Shown here piece after piece: positions 36,434-48,611 of a stretch of 64,000 bases of DNA. The notes beneath the pieces are model-generated. The model had not been told where the DNA came from and did not search any database. It saw only the letters and a list, made by a program, of their open reading frames with translations. The stretch comes from Ciborinia camelliae (taxonomy: Eukaryota > Ascomycota > Leotiomycetes > Helotiales > Sclerotiniaceae), in contig JANPYM010000009.1 of assembly GCA_025890175.1 (NCBI GenBank), positions 1,138,944-1,202,943 on the forward strand. The letters run 5' to 3'. Each line of letters starts with the position of its first letter. Positions within the stretch are counted from its first letter, which is position 1. The translations under genes were made by a program, and so were the position numbers.

Positions 36434-36739
36434 CTGTCAGTTGTAAATGATGCTTCCAAAATAAGTATCCTCTTTGTATTTTATTCGAAGGAAAAATCAA
36501 TCATCTGGGAGAAAAGTATAGTATGTTTCTGTCCCGTTGTTCTTGTTGTGGGGTTTGCTTTTTGATGTCACCCTGACGAGTATTATTTTCATGCATTTGT
36601 ACTGAGTTATGTTTTTTATCTCGAGTTTGGTTTCTTCAATGTGGTTTCACAAAAAGGAAAGTGTGTGAGAATACCCATCCATACCACTTTTCTCCATCTC
36701 TTCTTCCTCTCAGCACACATGCAATAAGTCCAATCACCG
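36434..36739. other. 3' flank of the DsbA-like gene
   Basis: About 300 bases of AT-rich DNA between the stop codon and the first faint unit of the repeat array. It should contain the terminator. No gene seen. Confidence 0.4.
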
Positions 36740-39700
36740 AACTCCAGGTATTCAACACTAGTCGGCCAAAAACCAAACAAAGTTTTTCGCCTAAGCCTTC
36801 CTTTCTTGACCTCCAAATCCATCAATTTTCACTTCAAATCTGTACGCAAGATCAACCATTCAATATATCACAATTTATACCTCTTTATATCATACTTTGG
36901 CTTCTTTTCAATCCTACTCTTCAATGTTAATAATCTACGTCAAGTTGGGGAGAATCTATATGGTCTGGGAAAAGATGTCTTTTCCAAGCCTACGATATGC
37001 ATCAAAAAGTTTTGGGAGTAGTTTTTACCAAACTCAAAATTTGAGGAGGCTCATATTTGTCTTCTTTTGCCTTTGAACAAATACAGCACTTGCACATCGC
37101 ATTTTTATAATTAGAATTTTGGTTGAGTTTGCGTGTTTGCTATTTTGAAATCTTTATACAGATTTTTGTAACAATAGGAATCGTTGGAAAGGTCGAAGAG
37201 GGAGTTCTAAAAAGGAGTATCAAAATTGCTCTCAGTTATGCAACAAACCCTTTAGATGCCCAATGGAAGTTTTGTATTTGACTCTAGTACTCTAAAAGCC
37301 ATCAATTCTGTCTTTGATATAATGTCATCCATCAACCAGGTAATTGATACCTTTGAGCTTTGGTATCATTATACATTCGCTATTTCTAAATCCATCTGAA
37401 TGTTTTTCAAAGCTTCAGGATCACTTCATAGGTTAGCATTAGTCTTCCAAAAAGAGGCATCCAAATCTCCATCAGATATGCAACAAAACTTCTTGGTCTA
37501 AGCTAGTGAACCTCCATATTGTGAGGTCAAAAGTGCCATATTTTGTGTTTGAAAGGGGATAACACTCCAACCACTTGGGATATGCTCTTGGTTTCCTGAT
37601 ATAGTGATGCATTAGCTATTTTTGAATCGATACATATAACTTTGAATCTATCTGGCTAAGTTGAAGTATTTTATATTGAGCAAAAGGACCTCAGATATGC
37701 AACAAAACCAACTAATAGTTCTAGTTTAGGGCTCGCTAGCCAACCACAGCTCATCAAACTTCAAGTTAGAGTGTCAAAAATACAAACTTTTACTTCCAAA
37801 GCATGTAGCAAGTCGGACAGTTGGTCATTCAACATGAAAGTTAGATGTAATTATAGCCTGCCTTCTCCATAATCTGCTTACCAAGTAACAAGAAATTTAA
37901 CCATGTCTAAGTAGTGAGTCGGCATTGAGTTTCCAAAAGATGTCAAAACTGCTTAGACATGTAACAAAACTATCTGGCTTTCTGCTGCTAGCTAGCCAAT
38001 TATGACTGGTTAGCCTTCAAGTTGAAGGATAAAATCTATAAATTTCACTCCAAGCGCACATAATAAGTGAAGAACTGGAGATATCAAATCGCATGTTACA
38101 TAAAAAGACAGATTGGCTTCTCTCTAATCTGGTTGCCCATTTTTGAGAAGATTGTGCATTGCCAAATAATTAAGATGCATTTTTGAAAAGAGAGTATCCA
38201 AATCACTATCAGACGTGCAACAAAACTCTCTGGTGTTACTAGCGTGTTTCTAGTGAAATTTACCAGCAACCCCCAAGCTGAGAGTTAGATTCATCCTTCT
38301 TGATTTCAGAGAGATATAGTCAATTAACCACGGAAGATCTCAGGTCGTTTTGTAGATTAAAAGATATATTGTCTTCTTCTGAGCCTGCTTACCAACTTCC
38401 AGGAGCTTAGTATGCATATGAACAATTAAGATTAATTTTGAAAAGGAGGGTATCAAAATTGTCCGAGACATGCAACAGAACAGAACTATGTGATCTTCTA
38501 GAATCATTAGTGCCAAATCTGCAAGTTGAAAAAGGGAGCCAGAAACCAACGTTTTTCACTTCAATGAGCAATATCAATACCACCACGTAGTACCTCTGTA
38601 TGGATTTTAGATAGTTGTATAGCTTGGCTTCTCCTAAGCATGTTTTCAACTTCTTTAGATAATGGAACATAGTTCAGTCAATAACAATCCAATTTCCAAA
38701 AATGGATCTTGAAAAAAGCCTTAGACATGCAACAAAACCATCTGATTTATTCTTAGCTTCATTTTCCCAAAGCTTCGAGTTTTGGTGATAGGAATCACAA
38801 TTTTCCACTTCAAGAAGTTCTTGCCCACCACCATCATCATAAATCCCTTTATTAACTTGATAATACTGTTCTATAACTATTTTTGAACCCACCCAAAACC
38901 TTACAGAGCTCTCAGTGTAGTCTCACGGATAGCAATATGAATACCAAAAGGTAGTCTCAAGAGGTCTCTGCGGTCTCTCAGACGTGCAACAAAACTTTCA
39001 AGTTCATAAATCTGGCCTAGCTTCAACTCAAATATCAACCTCAAGACTTAGAAAATCACCATTTTCTCACTCTGCAGACATTTATAACATCAACGCGATG
39101 ATATTACTTTCGGTTTTCCCGAGAATATGAAATTCGTGCTTCTTATAAAGCTATTCATGAATTTTGATAGGTATAATAACACTCTGCGGGTGATACATTT
39201 GGATTTCAAAATGGAGTGTCTAAAAGAGCTTCAGATATGCAACAAAACTGTCAAGTTCACATTTTGGATCTAGCTCCAACTTCAATCTCAACCACCTTGA
39301 GGTTTGGGAAACCACCACTTTTCACTTCAATCAGAGATGGAGAACCACTGCAATGGATTTGCCGCTTGATTTATTCGGATTATAGAAGTTATGCTTTTTC
39401 TAAGACCAGTCACAATTTTGCAAATGCTAGAAAGTACTCTGTAGGCGATTAATGTGGCTATCATGATGGAGTGTTGAAAACACTCTCAGACATGCAACAA
39501 AACGATACTTCACTTAGCTTCAACTCAATTCTCAGCCTCAAATCCAGGAAAACACAGATTTCTCACTTCGGTGAGATATGCAGAGTCAACGCTGTGAAAA
39601 TTCTTTGTTATTTCCTGAGATTATTGAACCTATGCTTTTTTTAAATAATAATTTCAACTTGTGGAGGTCAGATATGCAAGTGGGAAGGAATAATCTTAAT

Positions 39701-42700
39701 CTCAAAATTAGGTGTCTAAAACAGCATCAGATACGCAACAGAACTTGTCAACTTAAACTTTGTTTCTAGCTTCACCTCAGCCTCACTTCGATTCCAACCT
39801 TCACTTCAGACAGCCTTCTACCACAACTTTTGAATATGACAAATTAGCTTCAAATAACCGCACAAGAATTCCATGTTACTTTTGTCGCATATTCAACCTC
39901 TTCCTCTTCTCCAACTGTTGAGTGATTCTTGAAAGATTTTATGCATTCTCAATACTTGAAATAGTGAGTATTGGTGATCCTGGGATGGGGTACTTAAAGT
40001 GGCCTTGGATGTAGGATGAAATTTCTTGATTTGAGCTTCAATTCTAGGCTCCACTTAATCAAAACTTCAAGTCCACAGTTTCCACTCAAAGAGGGACCTA
40101 CAGTCGCGTATTGCGATATGTGTATTGGCCTTTTGTTATAGTAACATTATTGTAATTCGGCGATTCCTGAATCTGTCTACAATTCTTGGCAACATAAAAG
40201 TATGGACACTTCTCATGAGTCTCAGGCGCGATATTACTAGCCATTTACTCAAAAGATTCCTCTACCATCTCAAAATTTAGATTCTCGTGCAAAAAAAAAT
40301 CGGATGGAAGAAAAAAAAGATAACGAAAAACGACCAAAGAGGAGAGGAAAAGGGCAAAACCTGAAAGCCGGACATTTTTGACCGACGACAGGAAACCCGG
40401 AGACCGGGTTTTTTCTGTTACATCTCTCACCCCCCCACGAGGTTGGTTACCGTGGGGGAAAGTGGTGTACTTATAACCACTGCGCCATAGACGCAGTTTT
40501 ACTAATGAGAGATGTTGAGAAGGGCGAAGTTTGGGATTATAAGCTTAGGCGAGGGGTTATGTTGATTAGTAAGCCATCAAGACTTAAACGGCTTCCTGAA
40601 ATCATGATTTTCCACTTCGAGGGGAAATATTGAATCAAGTAATTGATTTTTTACCTTCAATTTTACGATGTATTGTTCTCTTGCTTCTTTTCAATGCGTT
40701 ATTAGGGTTTAGTGCTCTACCTACTTTGTTGTGCATTTAAATTCTGAATATCAAAAAGTAGTCCCCAAAACCGCCTTAGACTTGCAACATAACCTTGGGG
40801 GAAAAGTTAAAATAACTTCCTTAAAAGGTACAAAAGCCATGAATTTCTATTTCAACAAGAGATAGCAACTCAACCACTCAACTTATTTTCTCACTCTCTT
40901 CGTATAATTCTAGCTTTGCTTCTTCTCCCTCTATTGATGCTATTTCAGCCTTGTAAGGCCTCTCAGTAGTATACTTCTGCCAATCCTAAAAAGGGGTCTT
41001 GAAGAAGGTCCCAGATGTGCAACAATACCAGAGTTGGTTGAGCCAATGATATGAGGAGAGGGGACTTAAAACCGGCACTTTCCACTTCCACAAGATGTAA
41101 TAAATCAACCATTTGAGTTACAGTTGTGCTCTTTCTTGGAAATGATAGTTTGCCTTCTTTCCAATGTGCCCATGTCTTTTAAGTAATATAAGAACTTCTC
41201 GTATAATAGTTCTGCCAGTTTCAAAATGGGGCCCTGCAAACCCCTCCAGACTTGCAACAAAACTTGAAGGTTGAAATAAGGTTTAGCGTAGACTTTGGTT
41301 CAGAGGATACAAAATCCAATGCTTTTGACTTTGAGGAAGAACAGCACATCTATCAATTAGTTTTGGATTAGTCTGTCTAGATGATCTGATACCTTTGCTT
41401 CTTTTCCAGCCGACTACACATTTTGAAGCATGTCTGATGGCTGGATGGATGGCCAGATGAGATGCAGAACTGGGTATCTAAAACCTCTTCAGATATGCAA
41501 CCAACCCGGACTTTGGCCAATCACATGCGTTCGCTAGAAGTTGAACAGCCTCCAAAAACACAATTTCCTACTTTGTGCAGGAATAGAATGCCAACCACTA
41601 TAGCTGTGAATTATCTGTCTTGATGTTATCATATTACTGCTTCTTTTTCATCTGCCTTGAAGTTTCTAGACAGATTTAGATAGGTAAAAGAATTCTTAGG
41701 TAAATTACCAAAAGAGGTCTTCAAAACAACCTTAGATATGCAACAAATCTCTGTGGTCCCTATAAGGTTTGGGTTGAGAATGCCTCCAAAACTGCAATTT
41801 TCGTGTTGACGCAGGAATAACATGGCGGCAATCTTATCTATCACTTATTTGTTTTGAGATCATAATACGTCTCCCTTTTCTCTACTCGATTATAAGTTTT
41901 AGGGTCTATACAATAGAATCGGAGAATAATTAGACAAGTTGTAAAAAGGAGTCTCAGAATCACCTTAGAAATGCAACAAACCCTGGAGTTGGGCCAATGA
42001 GCCTAGAGTAAAGTTGACCAAAAACCTCCAAAACTATCAAATTCCACTTTGAACTTTTATACCAAAGCAACAATACCTTGATCCGTTATTTGTTTTGGGG
42101 ATATGAACCTTCTGTCAAAATATAATATGTTGTAGTAGTTCAGGTTGGTTAATTGAAGCTACAGCTAAGGTGCTAGTATTAATTACAGTGTATTTGTCAG
42201 CCTAATTCACTGTTTTCCAACACCTTCAGCTATTTTCCTGTCTACTTATCACTTTTTCAAATCCATTCGGAAGTGTTGAATAATAAATATATATTTTTCA
42301 AAAATAGATCCTAAAATACACCTTAGATATGCAACAAAACTCTAGTTGAGCAAGCATTAAGCCAATGAGGTTAAAGTAAAATCAAGTAGAAACCTCAAGA
42401 ATCATTATTTTTGACTTTGAAATGGTATACCAAGACAATGAATTCATATCTCTGTTGTCTGTTTTGTCTGTATATAACTTCATCTATTTTCCTACCTATC
42501 AATAGAACTTCAAATCCATCCGGAAGCTTTAAACAATTGTTTGACATTTTTAAAAAAGAGGTCTTAAATATTGCATCAGATGTGCAACAAGACTCTGGTT
42601 CTATCAATGAGGTTGGATTCTGCAGATAAGGTTTGGATGGGACGAAGCCTGGGAAGGCTCAAAAACGACAATTTCGACTTTAGCGGTATATAACTCAACA

Positions 42701-43640
42701 ACAAAGATCGAAGTATACAATATCTTTCCTGATTATTTTAACTGTGCTATTTTTGAGTCTGCTTAGAAGTTTTCCGGTGGTTTTACCTTTTCTGGCAGAT
42801 CTGTAGATGGACTTTTAATTGAGGCATTGAATAACACTTTAGACATGCAACAAAACTTCTGGGCTTCTGCTAGTAGTAGTGGCTATAGATGAGGAAGCAA
42901 CAGTAAAGCTCCAAGCAGGAGCCAGAAATATCCCCTCATTACTTCCTTTGTTGGCTGGATGAAGGTGATCAGTTGAGGTGAGGTAGTACATGGAAATGAG
43001 GAAAGCAAGTTGATCATTATGCATATAGGAATCTCATGATTTACTTCACATACATCACCATCATTAAAATTGGAATATTTTGATAGACTCTAACCTATCC
43101 TTACCCTTTGGCACTTCACTCCCAAGATCTATGGACCTGTACAAATATGAAAGGATGAGTTGAACGCAAAGACGCAGAAAGTAACAACTGATGTTCAAAA
43201 ATGGCAGTAACGACTTCTTGACGGCACCCTATTTGAGCTCATGGCACCTTCCCCTTCTCAAAAAATTGTCAAATTGTCAAACATCTCAGAGGAGACTTTT
43301 AGTTTGTTCCTCTTTTATGGTCCCCGCCAATCCAATATCTACTTTACGAAGTATAAAAAAGTCGCAAGTTAATCATCACCTCATACAGCTTCATCAATAT
43401 TGTCGCCAATTTATCCTTGCGAACAACAACCAGACAAACAGTTTTTCAACTGCAAAAGATATATAAAATCAGCCACCAATCATTATGTCTTAATTTCTAA
43501 ATTGAGATTAAATCTTGCTTTTTCTTCGACAATTTCCAAAATCTCAGAAAGTTTTGGGTGGGTAGAGAAGCTGCATGCTTTATTGAAAAAGAGGCCTTTG
43601 GGAGGCTCAGACGTGCAACAAAACTTTTGATGATGAATAT
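36740..43640 (+). repeat. Diverged tandem array of a ~255-bp unit with conserved AGAYRTGCAACAAAAC core
   Basis: The core recurs with its G of GCAAC at 37240, 37480, 37699, 37961, 38217, 38472, 38729, 38986, 39239, 39494, 39735, 40784, 41019, 41254, 41497, 41740, 41973, 42331, 42584, 42847 and 43615. A weak copy is at 36999 and a possible one near 36750. Adjacent spacings are mostly 219-263 nt, often 253-257; the large gaps (1049, 358, 768) fit skipped or decayed units plus an insertion. Each unit also shows a CAAAA-type run just before the core, a TTTTCCACTTCAA-like block about 100-110 nt after it, and a TTTGCTTCTTTTCC-like pyrimidine block later. Outside these blocks the units are heavily diverged. 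All cores have the same orientation. Stops occur in every frame, so it is not an intact coding repeat. I do not recognise the family. Confidence 0.85.
40265..40515 (-). mobile_element. tRNA-like / SINE-like structured insertion within the repeat array
   Basis: This block breaks the array period. Read on the minus strand it begins with a cloverleaf-like fold. A 10-bp closing stem (40506-40515 with 40420-40429) encloses three arms: TGCG/CGCA (40492-40495 with 40481-40484), AGTGGT/ACCACT (40476-40481 with 40461-40466) and an 8-bp CCCCCACG/CGTGGGGG arm (40451-40458 with 40432-40439). The D-arm side reads TATGGCGCAGTGGTTA, a good pol III A box; no convincing B box is seen. An 8-bp hairpin with a 3-nt loop follows (40393-40411). 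The minus-strand tail is T-rich, with runs of eight and nine Ts near 40,315 and 40,293. A tRNA-derived SINE is the best guess; no target-site duplication was found. Confidence 0.45.
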
Positions 43641-44104
43641 GGGATTTGCATGCAACCGCAGCCTTATTGTCGGTACAATCATGTGACCGTACACTGAAGC
43701 CGTACGGGCTGTAGCTACAGCGTACGAAGGAGCTAGCGATGATCTACTACTCTAGCATAGCTTAATAAATCAGAACATTATCAACATACATCAGTATAGC
43801 CTAAAAGTACTTTACACTTTGAACCCACCAGGTTGATACCACCTGCAACACTTATCGATATTTTTGAGTGAAGTTATTCACTTTTTCTTATCTACAATTC
43901 AATCTCAAGTTTAACTTCCACTTCAGCCTCAATAGTTCCCAGGCTTCTTTCCGTCAACTTTTATCTCAAGCATCAATCTCAAATTCCTCGATCTAAAACA
44001 ATACTCGCAACAGAAGCCATTGATATTGAACTGTCAAGCTTCAACACCAATCTCAACTCCAACTCCAACTTTCTCCGAAACAAACAATATTTAACACCTC
44101 CAAA
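43641..44104. other. Upstream region of the 44,105 gene
   Basis: About 460 bases ending in CT-rich, CAATCTCAA-rich leader sequence (43,900-44,100). Phrases such as CTTCCACTTCAGCCTCAA resemble parts of the array units, so this promoter or 5' UTR may be built from the edge of the array. Confidence 0.4.
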
Positions 44105-44962
44105 ATGAAACCACTCCCAACATCTTCCACCTCTCCCACCTCAATTCCTAGCTACCTCAATCCTCGTATTTCCGATGCGCAATCTCTTTCTAGATACAGA
44201 GATCACTCCGCTGCACAGAATCGCAACCTTCAAACTCCCCCGCTACCTGATTCAACCAGAAAACTTGGACTTCCGCCTGGAAGAGAGGCTGTGCGTCACA
44301 ACCCAAACCCCATTTGGACACCAATTGACAATCCATGGCCGTCAAACACCACATCCCCAGCCGATTTCCGAACGCCCCATCCTTCTGAGTTACCGCCTCG
44401 TGCAAGTGATCAAGAATATTCTGCTGCGTGGGATCCCAATGCGAACACACCTCCTTTACCCGTTGCAGCCGCACGATTCGAAGATTTTGGCCGCGCTCGA
44501 GGTACTCCTAGACCTAGCAGATTATCAAGTGTGGTTTCTATGGGCGATCATGAATTTGGAGGTCAGCAGAGAGGTGAAGAGAACAACAACAATAGCCCGG
44601 ATTACTGGCCCACGTCCCCTCCTGGTAGTGGCGAGCCAATGCAAGATGTGCATGCAACCGTTCAACGCAAAAGAAGATCTGGTTTCACAACACCTGATAA
44701 TCTTTCACCAGAAGATTCGCCATATTCACCTTCCACTTCCAGCACCCAAGAATCCCAAATTTCTCATAAATCGGCCGGGAAAACAAATATCGATGATCGA
44801 AAACCAGCTCAGCTAGCAACAGATAAATTATGGGAGACCATGTATCAAAAAAACGATGCTGCCGTACGAGAAGACTTGGCGTTGATAAGGGAGGGTGTTT
44901 CCGATATTGCGGGGAGGCAACTTAGACCACAGGCGAAGGGAGATGAAATGGCCAAGAAATGA
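44105..44962 (+). CDS. Hypothetical disordered protein, single exon
   Basis: An uninterrupted 285-residue frame starting MKPLPTSSTSP at 44105, after a CT-rich leader and with ATG in a good context (CCAAAATGA). It is rich in Pro, Ser, Thr, Asn and Arg with no clear fold over residues 1-225 (repeated TPPLP-like segments at 45-50 and 115-120). A short charged helix-forming C-terminus follows (DKLWETMYQKNDAAVREDLA). No domain, signal peptide or membrane segment is recognised. Coding is supported by length, good start context and protein-like composition, but not by a known family. Function unknown. Confidence 0.7.
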   Translation: MKPLPTSSTSPTSIPSYLNPRISDAQSLSRYRDHSAAQNRNLQTPPLPDSTRKLGLPPGREAVRHNPNPIWTPIDNPWPSNTTSPADFRTPHPSELPPRASDQEYSAAWDPNANTPPLPVAAARFEDFGRARGTPRPSRLSSVVSMGDHEFGGQQRGEENNNNSPDYWPTSPPGSGEPMQDVHATVQRKRRSGFTTPDNLSPEDSPYSPSTSSTQESQISHKSAGKTNIDDRKPAQLATDKLWETMYQKNDAAVREDLALIREGVSDIAGRQLRPQAKGDEMAKK

Positions 44963-45326
44963 AAGCATATATATGATGGTTCAGGGAAATTGGAAACGGA
45001 TGGATGCGTGAGGTTTTGCGAGAAGACTTTATGATGGAGCGCATACAGCTGCTTCCAAACTAAAATGATTGCAAGCTTTGCGATGCGTTGGGCGAGATAG
45101 CAGGACGGATGAAAGTGTAAAGGATTCAATAAACATAAGCTTCTTCACTCATAATATATAAACCGAAAAAAACTCAAGACACTTGCAAGTCGAGAACGAG
45201 AGTAAATTCAATGGTTGATCTAAAGATAGTCAAAGGTAAATTGCGTTTATAAGAAATATAAGTTAACTCTCCTAGCCTCAAAAATGTTCCCTCCCTCCAA
45301 TAGCTGTAAATTGAAACACTCCAATC

Positions 45327-45822
45327 TCATATCGACTTAACTACACGTTTCTTTTTCTTTTTTTTTTCCTTTTTCGGAAATGATTTGTTGTTATAAAAAA
45401 GAGTTCTATGCACACTAGCTCGATAGTCACTACAACAATATAATATGTTCAACAGGATTGACGCCTTTGGATTCTTCCAGTCTGCTGTAATGGTAGCCTT
45501 CTCCTTGATTATCTTATCCAGTTTCACCCTGGTAGCTTGAACCTGTTCATAATTCCGCTGTTTTTGATGCTTTTATTTCTTCAAATACCTTTGAGCTTCT
45601 TTGACTAGGCATTTTCTTCATCTTAAAGTGCTCATCTTTCCAGCCATTACATCTCGGGGATTCTTGCTGCGTTCATAAGTTTCTTTCTGCAGATCTAGTG
45701 GAACATGCCAATGGTCGCTAGACCTCTTTAATACTCCTTCCGCAAGCTAATTTGACTTGAACCTGGGCCCATGAACTTTTTTCATCCTTAATGATGCATC
45801 GAACCAATGGGCAGACCTTTCT
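45327..45822 (-). pseudogene. Decayed coding relic with three in-frame stops
   Basis: One minus-strand frame stays protein-like for about 165 codons, apart from TAG, TGA and TAA stops. Segments include ERSAHWFDASLRMKKVHGPR, RSSDHWHVPLDLQKETYERS and VKLDKIIKEKATITADWKNP. Each stop is one C-to-T change from a sense codon (CAG, CGA, CAA), and two of them are CpA-to-TpA, the usual target of repeat-induced point mutation. That suggests a RIP-inactivated transposon or repeated gene. The protein family is not recognised. Confidence 0.45.
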
Positions 45823-46969
45823 TCCCAGTTTTAAACCCTTTCCCACTCTTTTTACTAGAATCAGGGTGTGAACTTTAGGCTATGGCGCTTTTAGAGCGGA
45901 TCGACATCTATCATCTCGGTTTACCTGAATAGGGTCTGTAACGCCCACGTTGAAGCAATAACCATGTATAACGCTGCTTGAAAAGTTACAATTGATGATG
46001 CAGGTGCTCAAAGATGTGTCTATACTGGAGCAGCTTAGTAGCTTCTGATTCATCGCTCGAGCTACTACTGAATCCTGATCGGGAGTTTTATCCTCCGACA
46101 AAAGAGAGCTGAGCTTTGAGCCAGAGAGTGTCTTGATTTGCACAATTAACGCACGTTGCTGCGTTTCACGGTTGAAGTGTATTTCATGAAGGATTTTGTA
46201 GTCAACATTGTTGATAAAACACTCCACCACAACCCGGTGGAAGTGAATGGACTGACTGACGTGATTCTGGTTACAATCCGCTTCGGGACATTACGTGCAA
46301 ATGAAATATTCACAGGTATCAAAAGCAAGAGGTAACTTCATTCTTCTCGTGCATTGAAAATCAATTAACTTTTCAATTAACGGTGATATTAGTGAATCCT
46401 CCACTCATGCCCAAAGACATCATTCCCATGCTATCTACCGAAGCAGAGCTAGGGAAACAGGAGCGTGTACATATTCAATCAGTGAGATTTTCAACGGGTA
46501 TAGAAATAAGTCAATATTCGACATTCTCCTTGAAGAGAATGAGAGGCACTGGTCGAGGAGAGAATTATGCAGGTAACTCGGAAGCTGAGTTCAATGCTAA
46601 GTGCCATTGTCAAGGAAGAGATGATTGTCATGAAAGAGTGGCAAAGCATGGAGCAAAAAAGACTGATTAAATCGGCCAGGTAATTCAAAGAACAACAAAC
46701 AGCTACTTGCAGACCGTCGCTGCAACGAATGCTTATCCTCAAGCAGAAGAATGAGTCAAGATGAGTCCTGGGAACAGCTAAGAGCAGTTGAGAAATGCAA
46801 AGGAGATGAAATAATGGGGGACGATTGACAAGGTGAGAAACACTGTAGTGGAAATTGTTATTGTGGAATCACCGCTGATGCACGAGTAGCCTAATCACAA
46901 TCTTAGTCCCGATCAGCCTTTCTGATGCAATATTGTGAGCGAACTTGCTAACTAAGCTTATAATTTCAT

Positions 46970-47034
46970 AGTAGCGGCCGATGACTGATCAAACGCCATT
47001 CATTGAGCTGTTTGATCAGTCATCAGCCGCTACT
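46970..47034. repeat. Near-perfect inverted repeat, 25-bp arms
   Basis: Arms 46970-46994 and 47010-47034 are reverse complements with a single mismatch (24 of 25), separated by a 15-nt loop. The arm starts AGTAGCGGC and ends GATCAAAC. It could fold into a strong RNA or DNA hairpin. No flanking gene stop lies nearby, so it is not an obvious terminator; it may be the end of a foldback element. Confidence 0.85.
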
Positions 47035-48097
47035 GACTCCATGTTTTGGTAATGTTACCATTTACTCATTGTATTGTAATGCTGACAACCCATAGGGTGT
47101 TCTGGGTAGTTAGCGTGTGCTTGACCATTATAGTCCTGTGTCTCGTTTTCACCCACTGGGTCTTAAGGCTAATGGAATGCTTAGAATCAGAGCGGGCTAC
47201 CTATGGACTAAAAAGAGGGGTTTGACAGAAGGCGGCAAATGGAGAGGCTTGCTAAGACAAACTTCTCATATGGACGAAGATAGGGTAGAAAATTCAAGGA
47301 TCATTGCTCTAATTGAGACCAAAGTCACAATTAATGGTCTTGAACATTGGCCCTTCAATTCTTGTTTCAACTTGAACAATATTCCCCTGATTCTCACTTG
47401 GTTTTGGACATCACATTTCAATTGTTGGACTTGAACCTCGGATGATATAACCTCAGTGTTTCAACTGGGATTGAATGTTGAGCCTCCATTGTATGCATTG
47501 ACCTTGAATACCTATCAATGTCCAGTAGGTTTTAAGTATTCGATAGATTGAACATACCTAGACTCTTTTGTCGACGTGTCGCAAATTGCCCATTGCTTTC
47601 CTTCCGCAGGTTGTGTCAACCAATCCCAACTTCCGAGTGATGAACGGGAGTAAGATAGAAAGCATGCTCATCTATTGAGAAGCATTGTTTTTGCATGAGG
47701 CTTTGCATCTTGAGACGAAAATGCTTTGATACCAGTACTCGATAAAATTCGAGTGGTATTACTCATCGCCCACCCCAAATATTCCGCCGTCATCAAAAAT
47801 GATGATGGGGTAAGCGCTGAGACCAACGATAGTTTTGGCACATCATCGGAACCCGCCGAAGATCCCACCATACCTCATTTAACCTAGTCCCTCCCAAAAA
47901 TGACCTGATACAGATCCCTCGTCACACCACACATCATTTCACACACAGCTTTTTTTCTCTCGACTTGTTTTCTGATAATTTCCTTTCCCGTTTTTCCTAA
48001 AACTTCCATAATAGAGATTTTCGAATTTGTAGACCGAGCTGTTATTCGTTACCGCAAGTGTCCGCAAGTGATTTCAAGCGAAAATATCAGGAGATAT

Positions 48098-48105
48098 ATT
48101 ACACA
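48098..48105. repeat. Left target-site duplication of the MITE
   Basis: ATTACACA directly before the left terminal inverted repeat; repeated exactly at 48612-48619. Confidence 0.85.
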
Positions 48106-48611
48106 CAGGGTTGGGCACAGGGTAGGGTACACCCGGGGTAACCCGGGGTAAAACCCGGCGGGTAGCCACCCTGCTGCCCCCCTACGGGGTAGGGTAACCA
48201 CCCTGTGAAATGCCCTAAAGTACGGGTATACTCGCGAGTATATATCATATGATCGTCTAATATAGTCGTCTAAAGTTGAAAGGGAAAAGGAGAAATGAAA
48301 ATATGAAAAATATGAAAAATATAAAAAATATAAAAAATATAAAAATGAAAAATAAAAAAGAAATAAGGATTAGAATTAGAATTAGTATTTGATTTTGATT
48401 TTGATTTTTTAGAGTTAAGATTAGAATAAAAATAGAATTGGAAATAGCTTCAACTTTAAACGACAGCATTAGACGATCACATGATATATACCCGCAAGTC
48501 TACCCATACCCACAGGTATTATAGAATAACCACCCTGTAGAATCCAGCAGGGTAGGGTAAACCACCCGAAGAGGTAAAATACCCTGGGTAGGGTACGGGT
48601 GCCCATGCCTG
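48106..48611. mobile_element. Non-autonomous hAT-type foldback MITE (506 bp)
   Basis: The left end reads CAGGGTTGGGCAC and the reverse complement of the right end reads CAGGCATGGGCAC: 10 of 13 positions match, and both begin CAGG. Longer imperfect inverted arms run inward from both sides, including GTATATATCATATGATCGTC (48239-48258) facing GACGATCACATGATATATAC (48471-48490). The AT-rich centre (48,290-48,440) has no coding potential. It is flanked by a perfect 8-bp direct repeat, ATTACACA, the duplication length made by hAT transposases. GGGTAGGGTA-rich arms look telomere-like at first glance but belong to this element. Confidence 0.9.

Noticed and set aside
36740..43640. CRISPR-like array
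   Set aside because: The period (~255 bp), the diverged intervening sequence and the eukaryotic context do not fit; the core is 16 nt and non-palindromic.
36740..43640. Many short open frames (60-90 codons) inside the repeat array, both strands
   Set aside because: They share similarity only because the repeat unit recurs. Frames are broken by stops in most units and spacing is not kept to multiples of three.
44175..44816. 213-codon plus-strand frame inside the 44,105 gene
   Set aside because: It overlaps the longer 285-codon frame in a different phase and has a less natural composition and no leader-proximal start.
48106..48611. GGGTAGGGTA tracts as interstitial telomere repeats
   Set aside because: They lie within the inverted arms of a MITE with a clear target-site duplication, and the unit is not TTAGGG.
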